64,000 nucleotides of DNA from Sycon ciliatum (Eukaryota; Porifera; Calcarea; Leucosolenida; Sycettidae), in the NCBI RefSeq assembly GCF_964019385.1, contig NC_088655.1:10303988-10367987 (forward strand), in the 5' to 3' direction. Each line of letters starts with the position of its first letter. Within the stretch, counting starts at the first letter, position 1. The notes under the pieces were generated by a model. The model worked only from the letters and a program-made list of their open reading frames with translations. It ran no database searches and was not told the origin of the DNA. Below, piece after piece: positions 12,154-21,961 of the stretch. The position numbers and the translations under genes were made by a program.

Positions 12154-13514
12154 TTTGAAAACAGACGATTCGAAGAGGAAGAAAATATTATGCTTCTTGT
12201 TCGAACTGGGCAAGAGCAAAACTACGAAGATGTTTGCAGGTCTCTGCTACTTTACATGGCGTTCCTGCGCTGCGTTGGCGAGTTGGAAGCTGGGCAGGCT
12301 CGAAAGCACGCAGCTAGAATGCGGACGAATGTCGTTATGACACCAGAAGTTGATGTTGTTTTCGTGAAGTTGCTGGCAGCCTAGGTAATCCACCCTCCAA
12401 CCCCTTACCTAATGCACGCGACGCGACCACAGCGCTGTCACTTCACTGGCACGGTTCCTTGCGCTAGCAGTCCCGGACTAAACGGGTCGACGGGCGCGCA
12501 GCGTCCCTGCTCCCTTGGTTGGCACGTCGTACCATAGGAACAATGCGAAGTGTCTCCGACATGTCAGCCGCAAAGCTATGACAGGGGGCAGCTCGAAGTA
12601 GCAGATGCAACCGTCACGGCGTCAGGATCTATATATTCCCCCATTACACGCACATAAACTATTATCCGCTTATTCTTTGCATGCAGTTTTTGAAAGTTTG
12701 AAAGAACGGTATCAGTAAAGTGCAACGACAGCGCAAAGTGAGAATCTCGGTTGTGGCGGTAAGCGCGTTATTGTAGCGGCTCCAACTGAATACACACGCA
12801 GGCCCTGTGGTGATCAGCTTCTTTCAACACAGTTTGCAACTCGGAGCGTGAGTCCCTCAGTCGTGTGTCGGATGCGGCTGTGATTTGGACGATAAAGTAA
12901 ATTCTTTTGCAATTGCCAACAAAGGTCGTATCAACATTAAATACGCGGTTTAGCCGCTGGAGCTCAAGTCAGAAGAGGTACACAGAGTAAAGAAGTTGAG
13001 TTCCGTTCTCTAGAGTCATTTCTATTTTACGCTCCGTGTTCTCAGATTTCAACACTTGAGGAAATAATCATTGTGTTCAATGTGGCCGCCAATAGGCTCC
13101 CACTCAGAGTACAAGGCAGATGCGGGTGTGTGTCCACACGGAAAGGTTGGTGAGGGAAGACGGCAGTTGTACATCCCTGTTCGTGTTTCTAGTGAAGGCG
13201 ATTGTTTAGACCCGACGATGCCACACGACGCTTACAGACGCGGCAAGAAATAGTCCACCAGCAAACCTCCACGACATGGCACATTGCTCACCTTGTGGAG
13301 CGCTGCCGGTGGACTGTTCGCGGTGGTGTCCACATACGTCGTGTGAGCTCGTGGGGTCCTAGCAAGCGCCTTACCCCACACATGTATCGTGACAGGATGA
13401 ACCGAAAGAAGACTGGATCAATGCAAAGAAGATTTTGCCAGAGATCTGGAGGTAAGGGAGATGTATCTATCTTTTTCCGAACTCACTTTGCACACTTTCT
13501 CCTTTCCCAACTCC
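12154..13514. other. upstream flank of the second SapA gene, otherwise unassigned
   Basis: Probably contains the 5' UTR and promoter of the minus-strand SapA gene. A TATA-like ATATATAG on the minus strand near 12629-12637 is a weak candidate, about 480 bp upstream of the ATG. No other gene recognised. Confidence 0.35.
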
Positions 13515-13522
13515 AATCACGG

Positions 13523-14475
13523 TAGGCCTCGGCGGGTAATGCTAGCATTGTAACTGGTATTACGAGCATCGTTTTGAGAACTAGCAATGCTCCAGCATTG
13601 TACCCGGATTTGGAGCCAAAACAAGCATTAGCGCCCAAAAGTGTCATTTTCTCACTTCATGAGTGTGCATTACTGAATAAAACAGGAGCTCTACAATGTA
13701 ACGTACACACTGTACTTTGTACTAGCGGCTTTTGGCAGTTTTGCTTAAACGTTAGCCTGCGACTTCGCAACATGCGTCTCTTGTTGCGAATCTTAGTGGC
13801 AGCTGCTAGGTATAGGCGTACCATGTTGATGCCATCAAACGGAAAGAAACCTTGTCTTTCCTATTCACAGAGTAATGCAGTGCTGGCTTGCTTGCACCAT
13901 GAGTACATCAAATGGAAATGTGTTGGAAGTCTCAGATTCTTCGGAGGAAGAGAGTGAGGAAGATGAGTACGAGACAGAGGATGATAAAAAGGAAGACGAG
14001 AACGAGGCAGAGGTGGAGGATGAGCCCGGTGAGGCATGCGCACGACTGCCCAAAGCCAAAGGAGCAAGCATATCGAGGGTTAGATCACTTATATTGTACT
14101 TTTTCATACCACACAATATGCTAAATTTCCAAAATAGCATTCCGTATGCACCCTCAAAGTACTTTGAAGACTGTCGACGTAGGGTTCTGATTTACTGTTA
14201 TTCACTGCTAGTTCATGATAGCAACTTCAGTTCCACATCATTTTGAAATAGCATCACCATATAATCTACTTTCAAAGTACTAGGTACTTCCAATAGCAGT
14301 TTTCCGTGTAGTGTGACTTACATTATGACACAATGCCATATCAGTGGTTCACATTGCCTTTTCAACTAGCATTACAAGTCCAAATTAGCATTCTAACGAG
14401 CATTATATGACCGAATAACTAGCAATGCTAAAAGCATTTTGAGCTGAAATAACTAGCATTACCCGCCGAGGCCTA
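13523..14475. mobile_element. hAT-like DNA element, 953 bp, with 8-bp TSD
   Basis: Inverted ends start TAGGCCTCGGCGGGTAATGC and match perfectly for 23 bp (13523-13545 and 14453-14475). Both sides carry the direct repeat AATCACGG (13515-13522 and 14476-14483). An 8-bp duplication is characteristic of hAT elements, although P and Merlin types can be similar. Subterminal sequence has repeated AGCAATGC/AGCATT motifs. No transposase is visible, so the copy is non-autonomous. An acidic reading frame lies inside. Confidence 0.8.
13902..14246 (+). CDS. acidic, low-complexity reading frame inside the hAT-like element
   Basis: Starts Met-Ser-Thr-Ser (13902) and reads into about 35 residues of Ser/Glu/Asp, then Lys/Glu/Asp, then a short Pro/Gly/Ala segment before losing any recognisable character. 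Upstream Met codons exist in the same frame (13875). The acidic block is unlike the AT-rich surroundings and may be part of a captured host exon or a transposase fragment. I do not recognise the family. It may not be expressed. Confidence 0.25.
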   Translation, partial: STSNGNVLEVSDSSEEESEEDEYETEDDKKEDENEAEVEDEPGEACARLPKAKGASISRVRSLILYFFIPHNMLNFQNSIPYAPSKYFEDCRRRVLIYCYSLLVHDSNFSSTSF

Positions 14476-14489
14476 AATCACGGTTCATT

Positions 14490-14580
14490 GTATACACACA
14501 AAAAATAAAATAAAATAGGAGATCCCCCCCCCCCCCTCCCCGATAGGCGTCAGCCTTTGGGTAATCCTGAAATAAAGATG
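14490..14580 (+). mobile_element. LINE 3'-end fragment
   Basis: AGGAGATCCCC, a C-run, then GATAGGCGTCAGCCTTTGGG and TAATCCTGAAATAAAG. The same 3' end occurs inverted at 38795-38865 and, more diverged, at 51835-51900. Only the 3' UTR remains. Confidence 0.6.
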
Positions 14581-14674
14581 ACAATTACTAGTATTACCAG
14601 ACTGTGTAGTTTCGCAGGAAGCGTGAGCTTGGAAGTCTGAAGAAAATGTTGAACGGTCTCTGCTGGAATGACAG

Positions 14675-14812
14675 CTACACCTTAGGAGAGTGGTTAGAGC
14701 CTTGCTGGCCTCAAGGCGAAGGTCCCTGGTTCGAGTCCTGGTGGTGACAGTGAATTTTTCTTCAGATATTTCCCTTTTCCATTCTCTCAATTAGTGACTA
14801 CAATAATATTAT
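14675..14812 (+). mobile_element. tRNA-derived SINE
   Basis: The head (14675-14749) has box A-like sequence (TAGGAGAGTGGTTAGAGC), a perfect 5-bp anticodon-like stem CCTTG/CAAGG with loop CTGGCCT, and box B (GGTTCGAGTCC). The T stem has a mismatch and the acceptor stem is incomplete, so this is not a working tRNA. A short tail ends in AATAATATTATTATTACTAATAAT, where the PLE inserted. Confidence 0.6.
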
Positions 14813-14825
14813 TATTACTAATAAT
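14813..14825 (+). repeat. left target-site duplication of the PLE
   Basis: TATTACTAATAAT, repeated exactly at 19648-19660. The first TA also matches the element end, so the duplication is 11 to 13 bp. Confidence 0.85.
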
Positions 14826-15134
14826 CACAGAGGCAATATGCTTTGGTTCTGCAAGAGTGCTCAATGCCTGATTCAGGCAGAGCGGCGTACACAAAGGCAC
14901 ACAATGAAAACCTTGGCAAATTTATTCCGTTGTGACTCCGAGTTTCATGGCTGAACCAATCATCAGACAACGATAATGGAATAGGAGGCAGCGCTGGTAT
15001 ATCTAAGTGGAGAGAGGTGTGATAATACGATAGCGAGAGGAGTAATCGCGTGAATGTATACAGGGACGGGCTATTTCAGAGGCAGATGCAGTAGGCGCAG
15101 GTCTAGCACTAACAAGTACGCGCTTAATGTCGCT

Positions 15135-15165
<31 letters not shown>

Positions 15166-15744
15166 CATACTAACACGCACACACATAGTAACACCCCCAC
15201 ACACATACACACATACACACATACACGCACACACTAACACACACATACACTCACCCACAACACCCTAACTTGCACACGGGCGCACGCACACACAGGACAC
15301 CCACCCACCCACAACACCCTAACTCGCACACGCACAAACACACGCATATACACACACCTATAGACACATGTCCACACGTATACACAGGCATCTGCGTTCG
15401 TATGACAAATCTAAGCGCACACAAACTCCTGCAATCACGCGTCAAAAACCCCGCAGCGGTCATAGCTGTCTATGTAATAGGGGTGGCCAGCAGAAACTTG
15501 CGCTGGTGAGGGCATTTAGATACCAGCTCACTTCTCTTGTTTAGGGAGGTAGCTTTTGAAGCTTTCAGGATGTGGAACTTTTCGGTTAAGCATAGGCCAC
15601 ACTTCTTGCTGATGTTACTGTACGAAGGTGCTCTATCCTTGATCTCCCATCTGATGTCGAATCCGCGGTTCTCGTTTTTCAGATCCCAGATGTGCTTGGA
15701 CAACTTAGTCGATGCGGCGTACTTTTCATGGCGGAAGTCCGAAG
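14826..15744 (-). repeat. inverted arm of the PLE
   Basis: Reverse complement of about 15963-16888. It covers the end of the GIY-YIG region, the 3' UTR with its GT tract, the ribozyme, and 62 nt of the next unit's 5' end. The loop between the arms is about 215 bp. The read-through frame at 15537-16238 is a chimera across this junction and not a gene. Confidence 0.9.
14928..14972 (-). ncRNA. hammerhead ribozyme of the PLE, inverted copy
   Basis: Same sequence as the copies at 16742-16786 and 19565-19609, on the minus strand: CGTTGT, CTGATGA, stem II, GAAA, GTC, ACAACG. Confidence 0.85.
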
Positions 15745-16537
15745 TGAAGAACGTAGCGTCGATTATCAAAGGGCACAATGCTGCAAAACTTCACTCGCGA
15801 CCGCCAGTTGTGCCATGCAATTGTCGGGTCAAGGCGTCGTGCCCCCTCAACGGTGACTGCCAGTCTTCCGACGTCGTGTACGAGGCACATGTAGCATCCA
15901 ACGAAGTCAAGACCTACGTCGGCATGACTGCTACCACATTCAAGCAGCGCTACAACAAACACACTTCGGACTTCCGCCATGAAAAGTACGCCGCATCGAC
16001 TAAGTTGTCCAAGCACATCTGGGATCTGAAAAACGAGAACCGCGGATTCGACATCAGATGGGAGATCAAGGATAGAGCACCTTCGTACAGTAACATCAGC
16101 AAGAAGTGTGGCCTATGCTTAACCGAAAAGTTCCACATCCTGAAAGCTTCAAAAGCTACCTCCCTAAACAAGAGAAGTGAGCTGGTATCTAAATGCCCTC
16201 ACCAGCGCAAGTTTCTGCTGGCCACCCCTATTACATAGACAGCTATGACCGCTGCGGGGTTTTTGACGCGTGATTGCAGGAGTTTGTGTGCGCTTAGATT
16301 TGTCATACGAACGCAGATGCCTGTGTATACGTGTGGACATGTGTCTATAGGTGTGTGTATATGCGTGTGTTTGTGCGTGTGCGAGTTAGGGTGTTGTGGG
16401 TGGGTGGGTGTCCTGTGTGTGCGTGCGCCCGTGTGCAAGTTAGGGTGTTGTGGGTGAGTGTATGTGTGTGTTAGTGTGTGCGTGTATGTGTGTATGTGTG
16501 TATGTGTGTGGGGGTGTTACTATGTGTGTGCGTGTTA

Positions 16538-16579
<42 letters not shown>

Positions 16580-16826
16580 AGCGACATTAAGCGCGTACTT
16601 GTTAGTGCTAGACCTGCGCCTACTGCATCTGCCTCTGAAATAGCCCGTCCCTGTATACATTCACGCGATTACTCCTCTCGCTATCGTATTATCACACCTC
16701 TCTCCACTTAGATATACCAGCGCTGCCTCCTATTCCATTATCGTTGTCTGATGATTGGTTCAGCCATGAAACTCGGAGTCACAACGGAATAAATTTGCCA
16801 AGGTTTTCATTGTGTGCCTTTGTGTA
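15745..16826 (+). repeat. upstream pseudo-LTR of the PLE
   Basis: A 5'-truncated copy of the unit, beginning at TGAAGAACGTAGCG inside the coding region (codons before the Cys cluster) and running through the stop, the GT-rich 3' UTR and the ribozyme to TTTGTGTA. It contains the C-terminal part of the ORF (frame closed at 16238) and no RT domain, so its protein fragment is a pseudogene. Confidence 0.9.
16742..16786 (+). ncRNA. hammerhead ribozyme in the upstream pseudo-LTR
   Basis: Stem I CGTTGT (16742-16747) pairs perfectly with ACAACG (16781-16786). Core CTGATGA is 16748-16754. Stem II is short (TGG/CCA). GAAA (16768-16771) leads into a minimal stem III (ACTC/GAGT around one G). Cleavage is predicted after GTC at 16780. 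Minimal stem III type I hammerheads are known in PLE pseudo-LTRs, where they may act as dimers or co-transcriptionally. Confidence 0.88.
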
Positions 16827-16940
16827 CGCCGCTCTGCCTGAATCAGGCATTGAGCACTCTTGCAGAACCAAAGCATATTGCCTCTGTGCTTCTCGCTCCC
16901 TCCACTGGTGGTCGAGCACTCTCGCTTTCTTTCTGCATCA

Positions 16941-19055
16941 ATGGAGACCATAAGGCAGGTATCGCTCGGATACTCCCTCAAGAACATCCCAGCGCCCTCG
17001 GAGAAGGAATACACCAAGAGCCTCCTGAGGCGAGTCGAGGAGGTCATAAAACGAATGCGTTGGAAAGCTCTCTTCACCCTGAAAGGCGCCAACGAAGATA
17101 GCGCCAAGAAGACGTACGGCTTCAAAACCGTGAACTGCCCACCCCAGATTGAAGAACTCAAGGCATTCGAGAACGCAATGTATAATATGGTTGAGCATAT
17201 TACGTTCCGCCGGGCTTCTAACCAGCTTCAAGAGCAGATGAAGAACGATGTGAAGAAGATCAAAGAGTGTGATGATATAGTGGTACCAGCGGACAAGACA
17301 AGAAACTTGTACCGAGTATCAGCCCCGCAGTATGAAAAGCTGCTACATGACAACGTGACGAAGCAGTACAAACTCGCCCCAGACACCGACTACACGGCGA
17401 TTAATGCCGAAGCCCGCGATATAGCTGCCGATCTGCACCTGGATGACCGAATGGAATGTCTGGCCAAGGCACAAGCGTTCGTCACATTAAAGGATCATAA
17501 AGCCGACTTCCATGACAAGCTGCAATGCAGACTGATTAACCCCGCCAAGTCCGAAATAGGCGTCGTAAGCAAATCCATACTGGATGGTGTTATCGGCCCC
17601 ATGCGGAGCAGCGTATGTGAGAATCTGTGGCAGAACACGCAAGCGGTCATCGAGTGGTTCAAGGGCATTGAAGACAAGCCGCGGTACACCTTCGTCGTGT
17701 TCGACATCGTCGAGTTTTACCCCAGCATAACGAAAGACCTTCTGCTGGATGCCCTGTCGTACGCCGGGACGCACGTTCCAATGTCCAAGAAGGACATTGA
17801 GACGATACTGCACGCACGGAAGTCATTGTTGTTCGACGGCGGCAAAGCATGGATGAAGAAGGAAAAAGACGGGTCATTTGACGTAACAATGGGGTCGTAC
17901 GACGGCGCAGAAGCCTGCGAGCTTGTTGGGGCTTTAATCCTCAGCAAACTCCGTCCACTCCTGGGCGACCAGTGCGTGGGTCTTTACCGTGACGACGGAC
18001 TAGCGATAATGAAGGACGCCACGGGTCATGATGCAGACCGCACGCGCAAACAGATCATACAGATATTCCAAGCACACGGCTTAAAAATAACAATCGAAAC
18101 CAACAAGAAGATCGTCGACTACTTGGATGTGACCCTGAATCTCGCCACCGGAACATTCCAACCATACAGGAAACCGAATAGTACACCCCTGTACGTCGAT
18201 GTGCGGTCCTGTCACCCACCGCAGGTGCTGAGACAAATACCCATTGGCATCAACAAGAGGCTGCAACGTATCTCATGCAATGAGGAAGTGTTCAACGATG
18301 CTAAAACGTTATACGAGGACGCACTGGCCTCAAGTGGCCACCCGAAAACCATGACATACAAGGATGAACCGAGCAACAAGAAGAAAAAAGCGAAGAAAGG
18401 GCGCAGCCGCGACGTCATCTGGTTTAACCCGCCGTACAGTACCACGGTCAAAACCAACGTTGGCGCAAAGTTTCTATACCTCGTAAAGAAACACTTCCCT
18501 GAAGGGTCGGCGCTACACAAGGTGTTTAACAAGAACACGACAAAAGTAAGCTACAGCTGTATGAAGAACGTAGCGTCGATTATCAAAGGGCACAATGCTG
18601 CAAAACTTCACTCGCGACCGCCAGTTGTGCCATGCAATTGTCGGGTCAAGGCGTCGTGCCCCCTCAACGGTGACTGCCAGTCTTCCGACGTCGTGTACGA
18701 GGCACATGTAGCATCCAACGAAGTCAAGACCTACGTCGGCATGACTGCTACCACATTCAAGCAGCGCTACAACAAACACACTTCGGACTTCCGCCATGAA
18801 AAGTACGCCGCATCGACTAAGTTGTCCAAGCACATCTGGGATCTGAAAAACGAGAACCGCGGATTCGACATCAGATGGGAGATCAAGGATAGAGCACCTT
18901 CGTACAGTAACATCAGCAAGAAGTGTGGCCTATGCTTAACCGAAAAGTTCCACATCCTGAAAGCTTCAAAAGCTACCTCCCTAAACAAGAGAAGTGAGCT
19001 GGTATCTAAATGCCCTCACCAGCGCAAGTTTCTGCTGGCCACCCCTATTACATAG
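16941..19055 (+). CDS. Penelope-like reverse transcriptase with C-terminal GIY-YIG endonuclease
   Basis: A 704-residue uninterrupted frame that would copy PLE RNA at a nicked target. I chose the Met at 16941 because conserved sequence starts right after it; an in-frame Met at 16860 is also possible. The RT shows motif A F-D-I-V-E-F-Y-P-S (catalytic Asp at about 255) and motif C Y-R-D-D-G (Asp 351 and 352). A Lys/Arg-rich segment lies near 480-500 (KKKKAKKGR). A Cys cluster of the form C-x-C-x6-C-x5-C lies at about 563-577. The GIY-YIG domain follows, with V-V-Y (Tyr about 586), T-Y-V-G-M (Tyr about 598) and the F-K-Q-R-Y Arg just after. The C-terminal L-N-K-R-S-E-L-V-x-K-C-P-H-x-R-K is typical of this PLE lineage. 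All visible catalytic residues are present. The stop is TAG at 19053. Confidence 0.92.
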   Translation: METIRQVSLGYSLKNIPAPSEKEYTKSLLRRVEEVIKRMRWKALFTLKGANEDSAKKTYGFKTVNCPPQIEELKAFENAMYNMVEHITFRRASNQLQEQMKNDVKKIKECDDIVVPADKTRNLYRVSAPQYEKLLHDNVTKQYKLAPDTDYTAINAEARDIAADLHLDDRMECLAKAQAFVTLKDHKADFHDKLQCRLINPAKSEIGVVSKSILDGVIGPMRSSVCENLWQNTQAVIEWFKGIEDKPRYTFVVFDIVEFYPSITKDLLLDALSYAGTHVPMSKKDIETILHARKSLLFDGGKAWMKKEKDGSFDVTMGSYDGAEACELVGALILSKLRPLLGDQCVGLYRDDGLAIMKDATGHDADRTRKQIIQIFQAHGLKITIETNKKIVDYLDVTLNLATGTFQPYRKPNSTPLYVDVRSCHPPQVLRQIPIGINKRLQRISCNEEVFNDAKTLYEDALASSGHPKTMTYKDEPSNKKKKAKKGRSRDVIWFNPPYSTTVKTNVGAKFLYLVKKHFPEGSALHKVFNKNTTKVSYSCMKNVASIIKGHNAAKLHSRPPVVPCNCRVKASCPLNGDCQSSDVVYEAHVASNEVKTYVGMTATTFKQRYNKHTSDFRHEKYAASTKLSKHIWDLKNENRGFDIRWEIKDRAPSYSNISKKCGLCLTEKFHILKASKATSLNKRSELVSKCPHQRKFLLATPIT

Positions 19056-19354
19056 ACAGCTATGACCGCTGCGGGGTTTTTGACGCGTGATTGCAGGAGT
19101 TTGTGTGCGCTTAGATTTGTCATACGAACGCAGATGCCTGTGTATACGTGTGGACATGTGTCTATAGGTGTGTGTATATGCGTGTGTTTGTGCGTGTGCG
19201 AGTTAGGGTGTTGTGGGTGGGTGGGTGTCCTGTGTGTGCGTGCGCCCGTGTGCAAGTTAGGGTGTTGTGGGTGAGTGTATGTGTGTGTTAGTGTGTGCGT
19301 GTATGTGTGTATGTGTGTATGTGTGTGGGGGTGTTACTATGTGTGTGCGTGTTA

Positions 19355-19402
<48 letters not shown>

Positions 19403-19649
19403 AGCGACATTAAGCGCGTACTTGTTAGTGCTAGACCTGCGCCTACTGCATCTGCCTCTGAAATAGCCCGTCCCTGTATACATTCACGCGATTACTCCTC
19501 TCGCTATCGTATTATCACACCTCTCTCCACTTAGATATACCAGCGCTGCCTCCTATTCCATTATCGTTGTCTGATGATTGGTTCAGCCATGAAACTCGGA
19601 GTCACAACGGAATAAATTTGCCAAGGTTTTCATTGTGTGCCTTTGTGTA
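18562..19649 (+). repeat. downstream pseudo-LTR copy of the PLE
   Basis: The 3' part of the full unit, matching 15745-16826 by eye except for three extra GT dinucleotides. It includes the ORF 3' end, a GT-rich 3' UTR, and the ribozyme. Confidence 0.9.
19565..19609 (+). ncRNA. hammerhead ribozyme in the downstream pseudo-LTR
   Basis: Identical to the upstream copy. Cleavage is predicted after 19603. Cleavage at this and the upstream site would release an RNA of 2823 nt, one unit long. Confidence 0.88.
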
Positions 19650-19660
19650 TTACTAATAAT
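19648..19660 (+). repeat. right target-site duplication of the PLE
   Basis: TATTACTAATAAT, the same as 14813-14825. Confidence 0.85.
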
Positions 19661-20992
19661 CGTATTTAGGGGGATGGCATGCCGCCGGTTTGGCGAGTTC
19701 ATCGCCAAGATTAGTACAGTAGTAGAAAATATGTGGTGCTGCGAGTATGGTCTTGTGTGCCGTATGCCTCTCCTCTCGGTTCGGATCAAGTCTTTTGCTA
19801 TCTACTATACACGGTTCCACAGATGGGCTTCGTGAGGGCTTCGTGAATCCTTCTCTTTGTTTGATTCCTCAAACATCACGACCTTAACCCCGCACTGCTG
19901 AAGAGTCGACGCGGGTTTTACCATGATTGTAACTAATCACAATGTTCGTCGTTGTAGCGAGGATGTATATTGTACGGCTAACTTCAGTTCACGCATTCAC
20001 ACCCTGACAAAACGTACGTACACGTATCTCCAGCTGACGCATTCATACCCTGACACTGGAAGAAAACGTACGTACACGTACCCCTAGACCTTCGTTTTCA
20101 TGAGACGATCAGAAATCCTCATCACACTGAGAGTTGGACTACAAAGGAAACATTATTCGATTTTATTCATTTATTTATTTCATTCAACTCGTGGTCCATG
20201 ACCAATTGGCACGCAAAGTGCGAGAGAGGGGTGATAGATTTACAATTACCGGTGCGTAGTGTAGCCCATTTCAGTCCGCTTTGAAAGATCACGTGACGCG
20301 ACAGACTACTGTAGCAGTGTGCAAAATTCACCCTTCATGTTTTTTCATTCTTGCAGTCAAGGATACTAGCTCAGCCAGCTTCTTTTACTTGGAATGTTTG
20401 TGGTAAATTGCAGGAGAGAGAATTAAACTAGTCTGATTCAGCAGTCTATACATCATTCTTGAACTACATGTACTAACGGCTGCTTCTTGCACACATTTTG
20501 CCGGAGGCTCCGACTTTTAGACTTGCAAACAAACATGCTTCTTTTCCTCAAATGGCAGGGAACACCCGGAACAGCCAGTTGGAGCAAAGACAGCATAGTG
20601 TAGTCACTTCACACCAGGGTCCAGGATCCAGGATCCAGGGTCCAGGGACTCCAGGGAGCAGTAAAACACCAGTATTTTTATTACTCCCTGCTTCACCCTG
20701 CCCTGCGCCACATGCGCATTTGCATACAATGCACTGATGCACTCTTTAGTCTTGTGCTCATGACGGGAGTCTAACTCCCCCGCCCCCCCCCCCTCCCCCG
20801 CTACAGTTCACGCTGCTGTTTTGCGGTTTGCAAAGGTACCAACAATGGCTGAACCTCGATGTACACGTAGACTCATTTTCAAGACTTACATACCGTGTAC
20901 TCACTGTACTGTACAATCATGACTGCATGAAGGACCTACTCTGTACGTGCAGCGCGTACAAGTCCAGTTCGCGCATCGACACATGCATTGAA
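19661..20992. other. unassigned sequence with a possible LINE 3' end
   Basis: TTATTTATTTCATTCAAC followed by GTCCATGACCAATTGG near 20165-20210 resembles the LINE 3' ends at 5141 and 26345 (minus orientation) but is diverged. A GTCCAGGATCCAGGATCCAG stutter lies near 20617-20645. A C-run lies near 20780. No gene recognised. Confidence 0.35.
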
Positions 20993-21337
20993 TAGGGAGG
21001 TTCTGCTATACGTGAAACGTAGAGAAATCACGTAGAGAGCAGGTGTCTGGGTTAGAGTCTACGGCTTCGCGTGTTTTGGCTCCAGATTTCTACGCGGAGA
21101 TGGGGTTCTCTACGTTGTGGCGCACGCAGAGAAAATGCGTACGGATTTGCTGGGTATCGATCAACTGCATGCAGAAAACTGCCAAATATGGAAGGGGAAA
21201 TTCCCAGTACACATTCCACGTGACTTCTCTAGGTGAAACGTAGAGCAGAACAGCATTTCTTTACGTTACGGGAACGCGAAGAAAGTTCGCGTGATTCTTT
21301 GCGTCGCGTTCTCAAAACGTAGAGCAGAACCTCCCTA
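20993..21337. mobile_element. TIR element (MITE), about 345 bp
   Basis: Left end TAGGGAGGTTCTGCTATACG; right end is the complement with one mismatch (CTACG). The interior has several CGTAGAG motifs. I could not find a convincing target duplication, so the superfamily is open. Confidence 0.6.
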
Positions 21338-21636
21338 ATGAACGTTGAACACGGGCACTTTGCGATACTTTTTATCCTGTGTTGGGAGTTTTGCTGATAA
21401 GGTACGGCAAACTCTAGCTGCTTTGTTTGGGAATTTTGTGATACGGCGCTGCGCGCCTGAAATGATAACACGTCACAGTAGGAGCACGAACATGCGGTTT
21501 TTCAACAAATTCTGAAAATGATTCCACGAGTAAACGTTAGCGTCTTCTTTTCAGGTGATATTCGGGATATGCAGGCAAGAGCAAAGCGAGTGCAAGAACA
21601 ATGACTTACACACTCAGAAGAGCGAGCAGTTGTTTT

Positions 21637-21680
21637 GTCGTAACTCTGAGTTTCACGAACTGAATCGATCATCAGACGGA
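21637..21680 (-). ncRNA. hammerhead ribozyme remnant
   Basis: Minus strand: CTGATGA, stem II CGA/TCG, GAAACTCAGAGTT. Core bases are intact, but stem I (TCCGT against ACGAC) has only three pairs. Part of an old PLE terminus (about 21560-21700). Confidence 0.5.
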
Positions 21681-21789
21681 CGTAGATACTACTGCCCTGG
21701 GAGTACTGCTGTATACAGCGGCTGTACCATGAATGTGGCAAGCCCAGCGAAGCAATTACCATGTGATATGTAGCGCAATATGAATAAAT

Positions 21790-21960
21790 AATAATAATAA
21801 TAATTCAAAGGATCAGTCGGGGAAGTGAACTGCCTGAAAAGAGAAAAAACGCCAGACCCACCAGGACTCGAACCTGGGACCCTGCTTGTCATGAGCAATG
21901 CTCTAACCACTGAGCTATGGGACCAGGCTGAACCTAGAAGGTGCTGACAAGTTTTTCACT
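21790..21960 (-). mobile_element. inverted tRNA-derived SINE copy
   Basis: Minus-strand copy of the SINE repeated at 21962-22742: tRNA-like head at 21851-21929, and a tail ending in (TAA)n near 21784-21803. At its 5' side it also carries about 30 nt that belong to the end of a preceding unit (GTGAAAAACTTGTCAGCACC), so it came from a tandem dimer. Confidence 0.7.
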
Positions 21961-21961
21961 C

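Larger units (their letters stand above)
14826..19649 (+). mobile_element. complete Penelope-like element (PLE) with pseudo-LTRs and inverted arm
   Basis: About 4.8 kb, flanked by an 11-13 bp target repeat. Order: an inverted, 5'-truncated copy (14826-15744); a direct upstream pseudo-LTR (15745-16826); and a full unit (16827-19649) ending in the downstream pseudo-LTR copy (18562-19649). The unit encodes a reverse transcriptase with a C-terminal GIY-YIG endonuclease. The two direct copies appear identical apart from 6 bp in a (GT)n tract. This inverted-plus-direct partial tandem layout is the known hallmark of endonuclease-bearing PLEs. An uninterrupted ORF and the matching copies suggest a recent insertion. 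It sits in the tail of a tRNA-derived SINE. The subfamily is unresolved; the C-terminal endonuclease argues against the Naiad and Chlamys types. Confidence 0.92.

Noticed and set aside
15537..16238. 233-residue plus-strand ORF before the PLE
   Set aside because: It begins in the antisense of the inverted arm and continues into the pseudo-LTR coding remnant, so it is a chimera created by the inverted junction.
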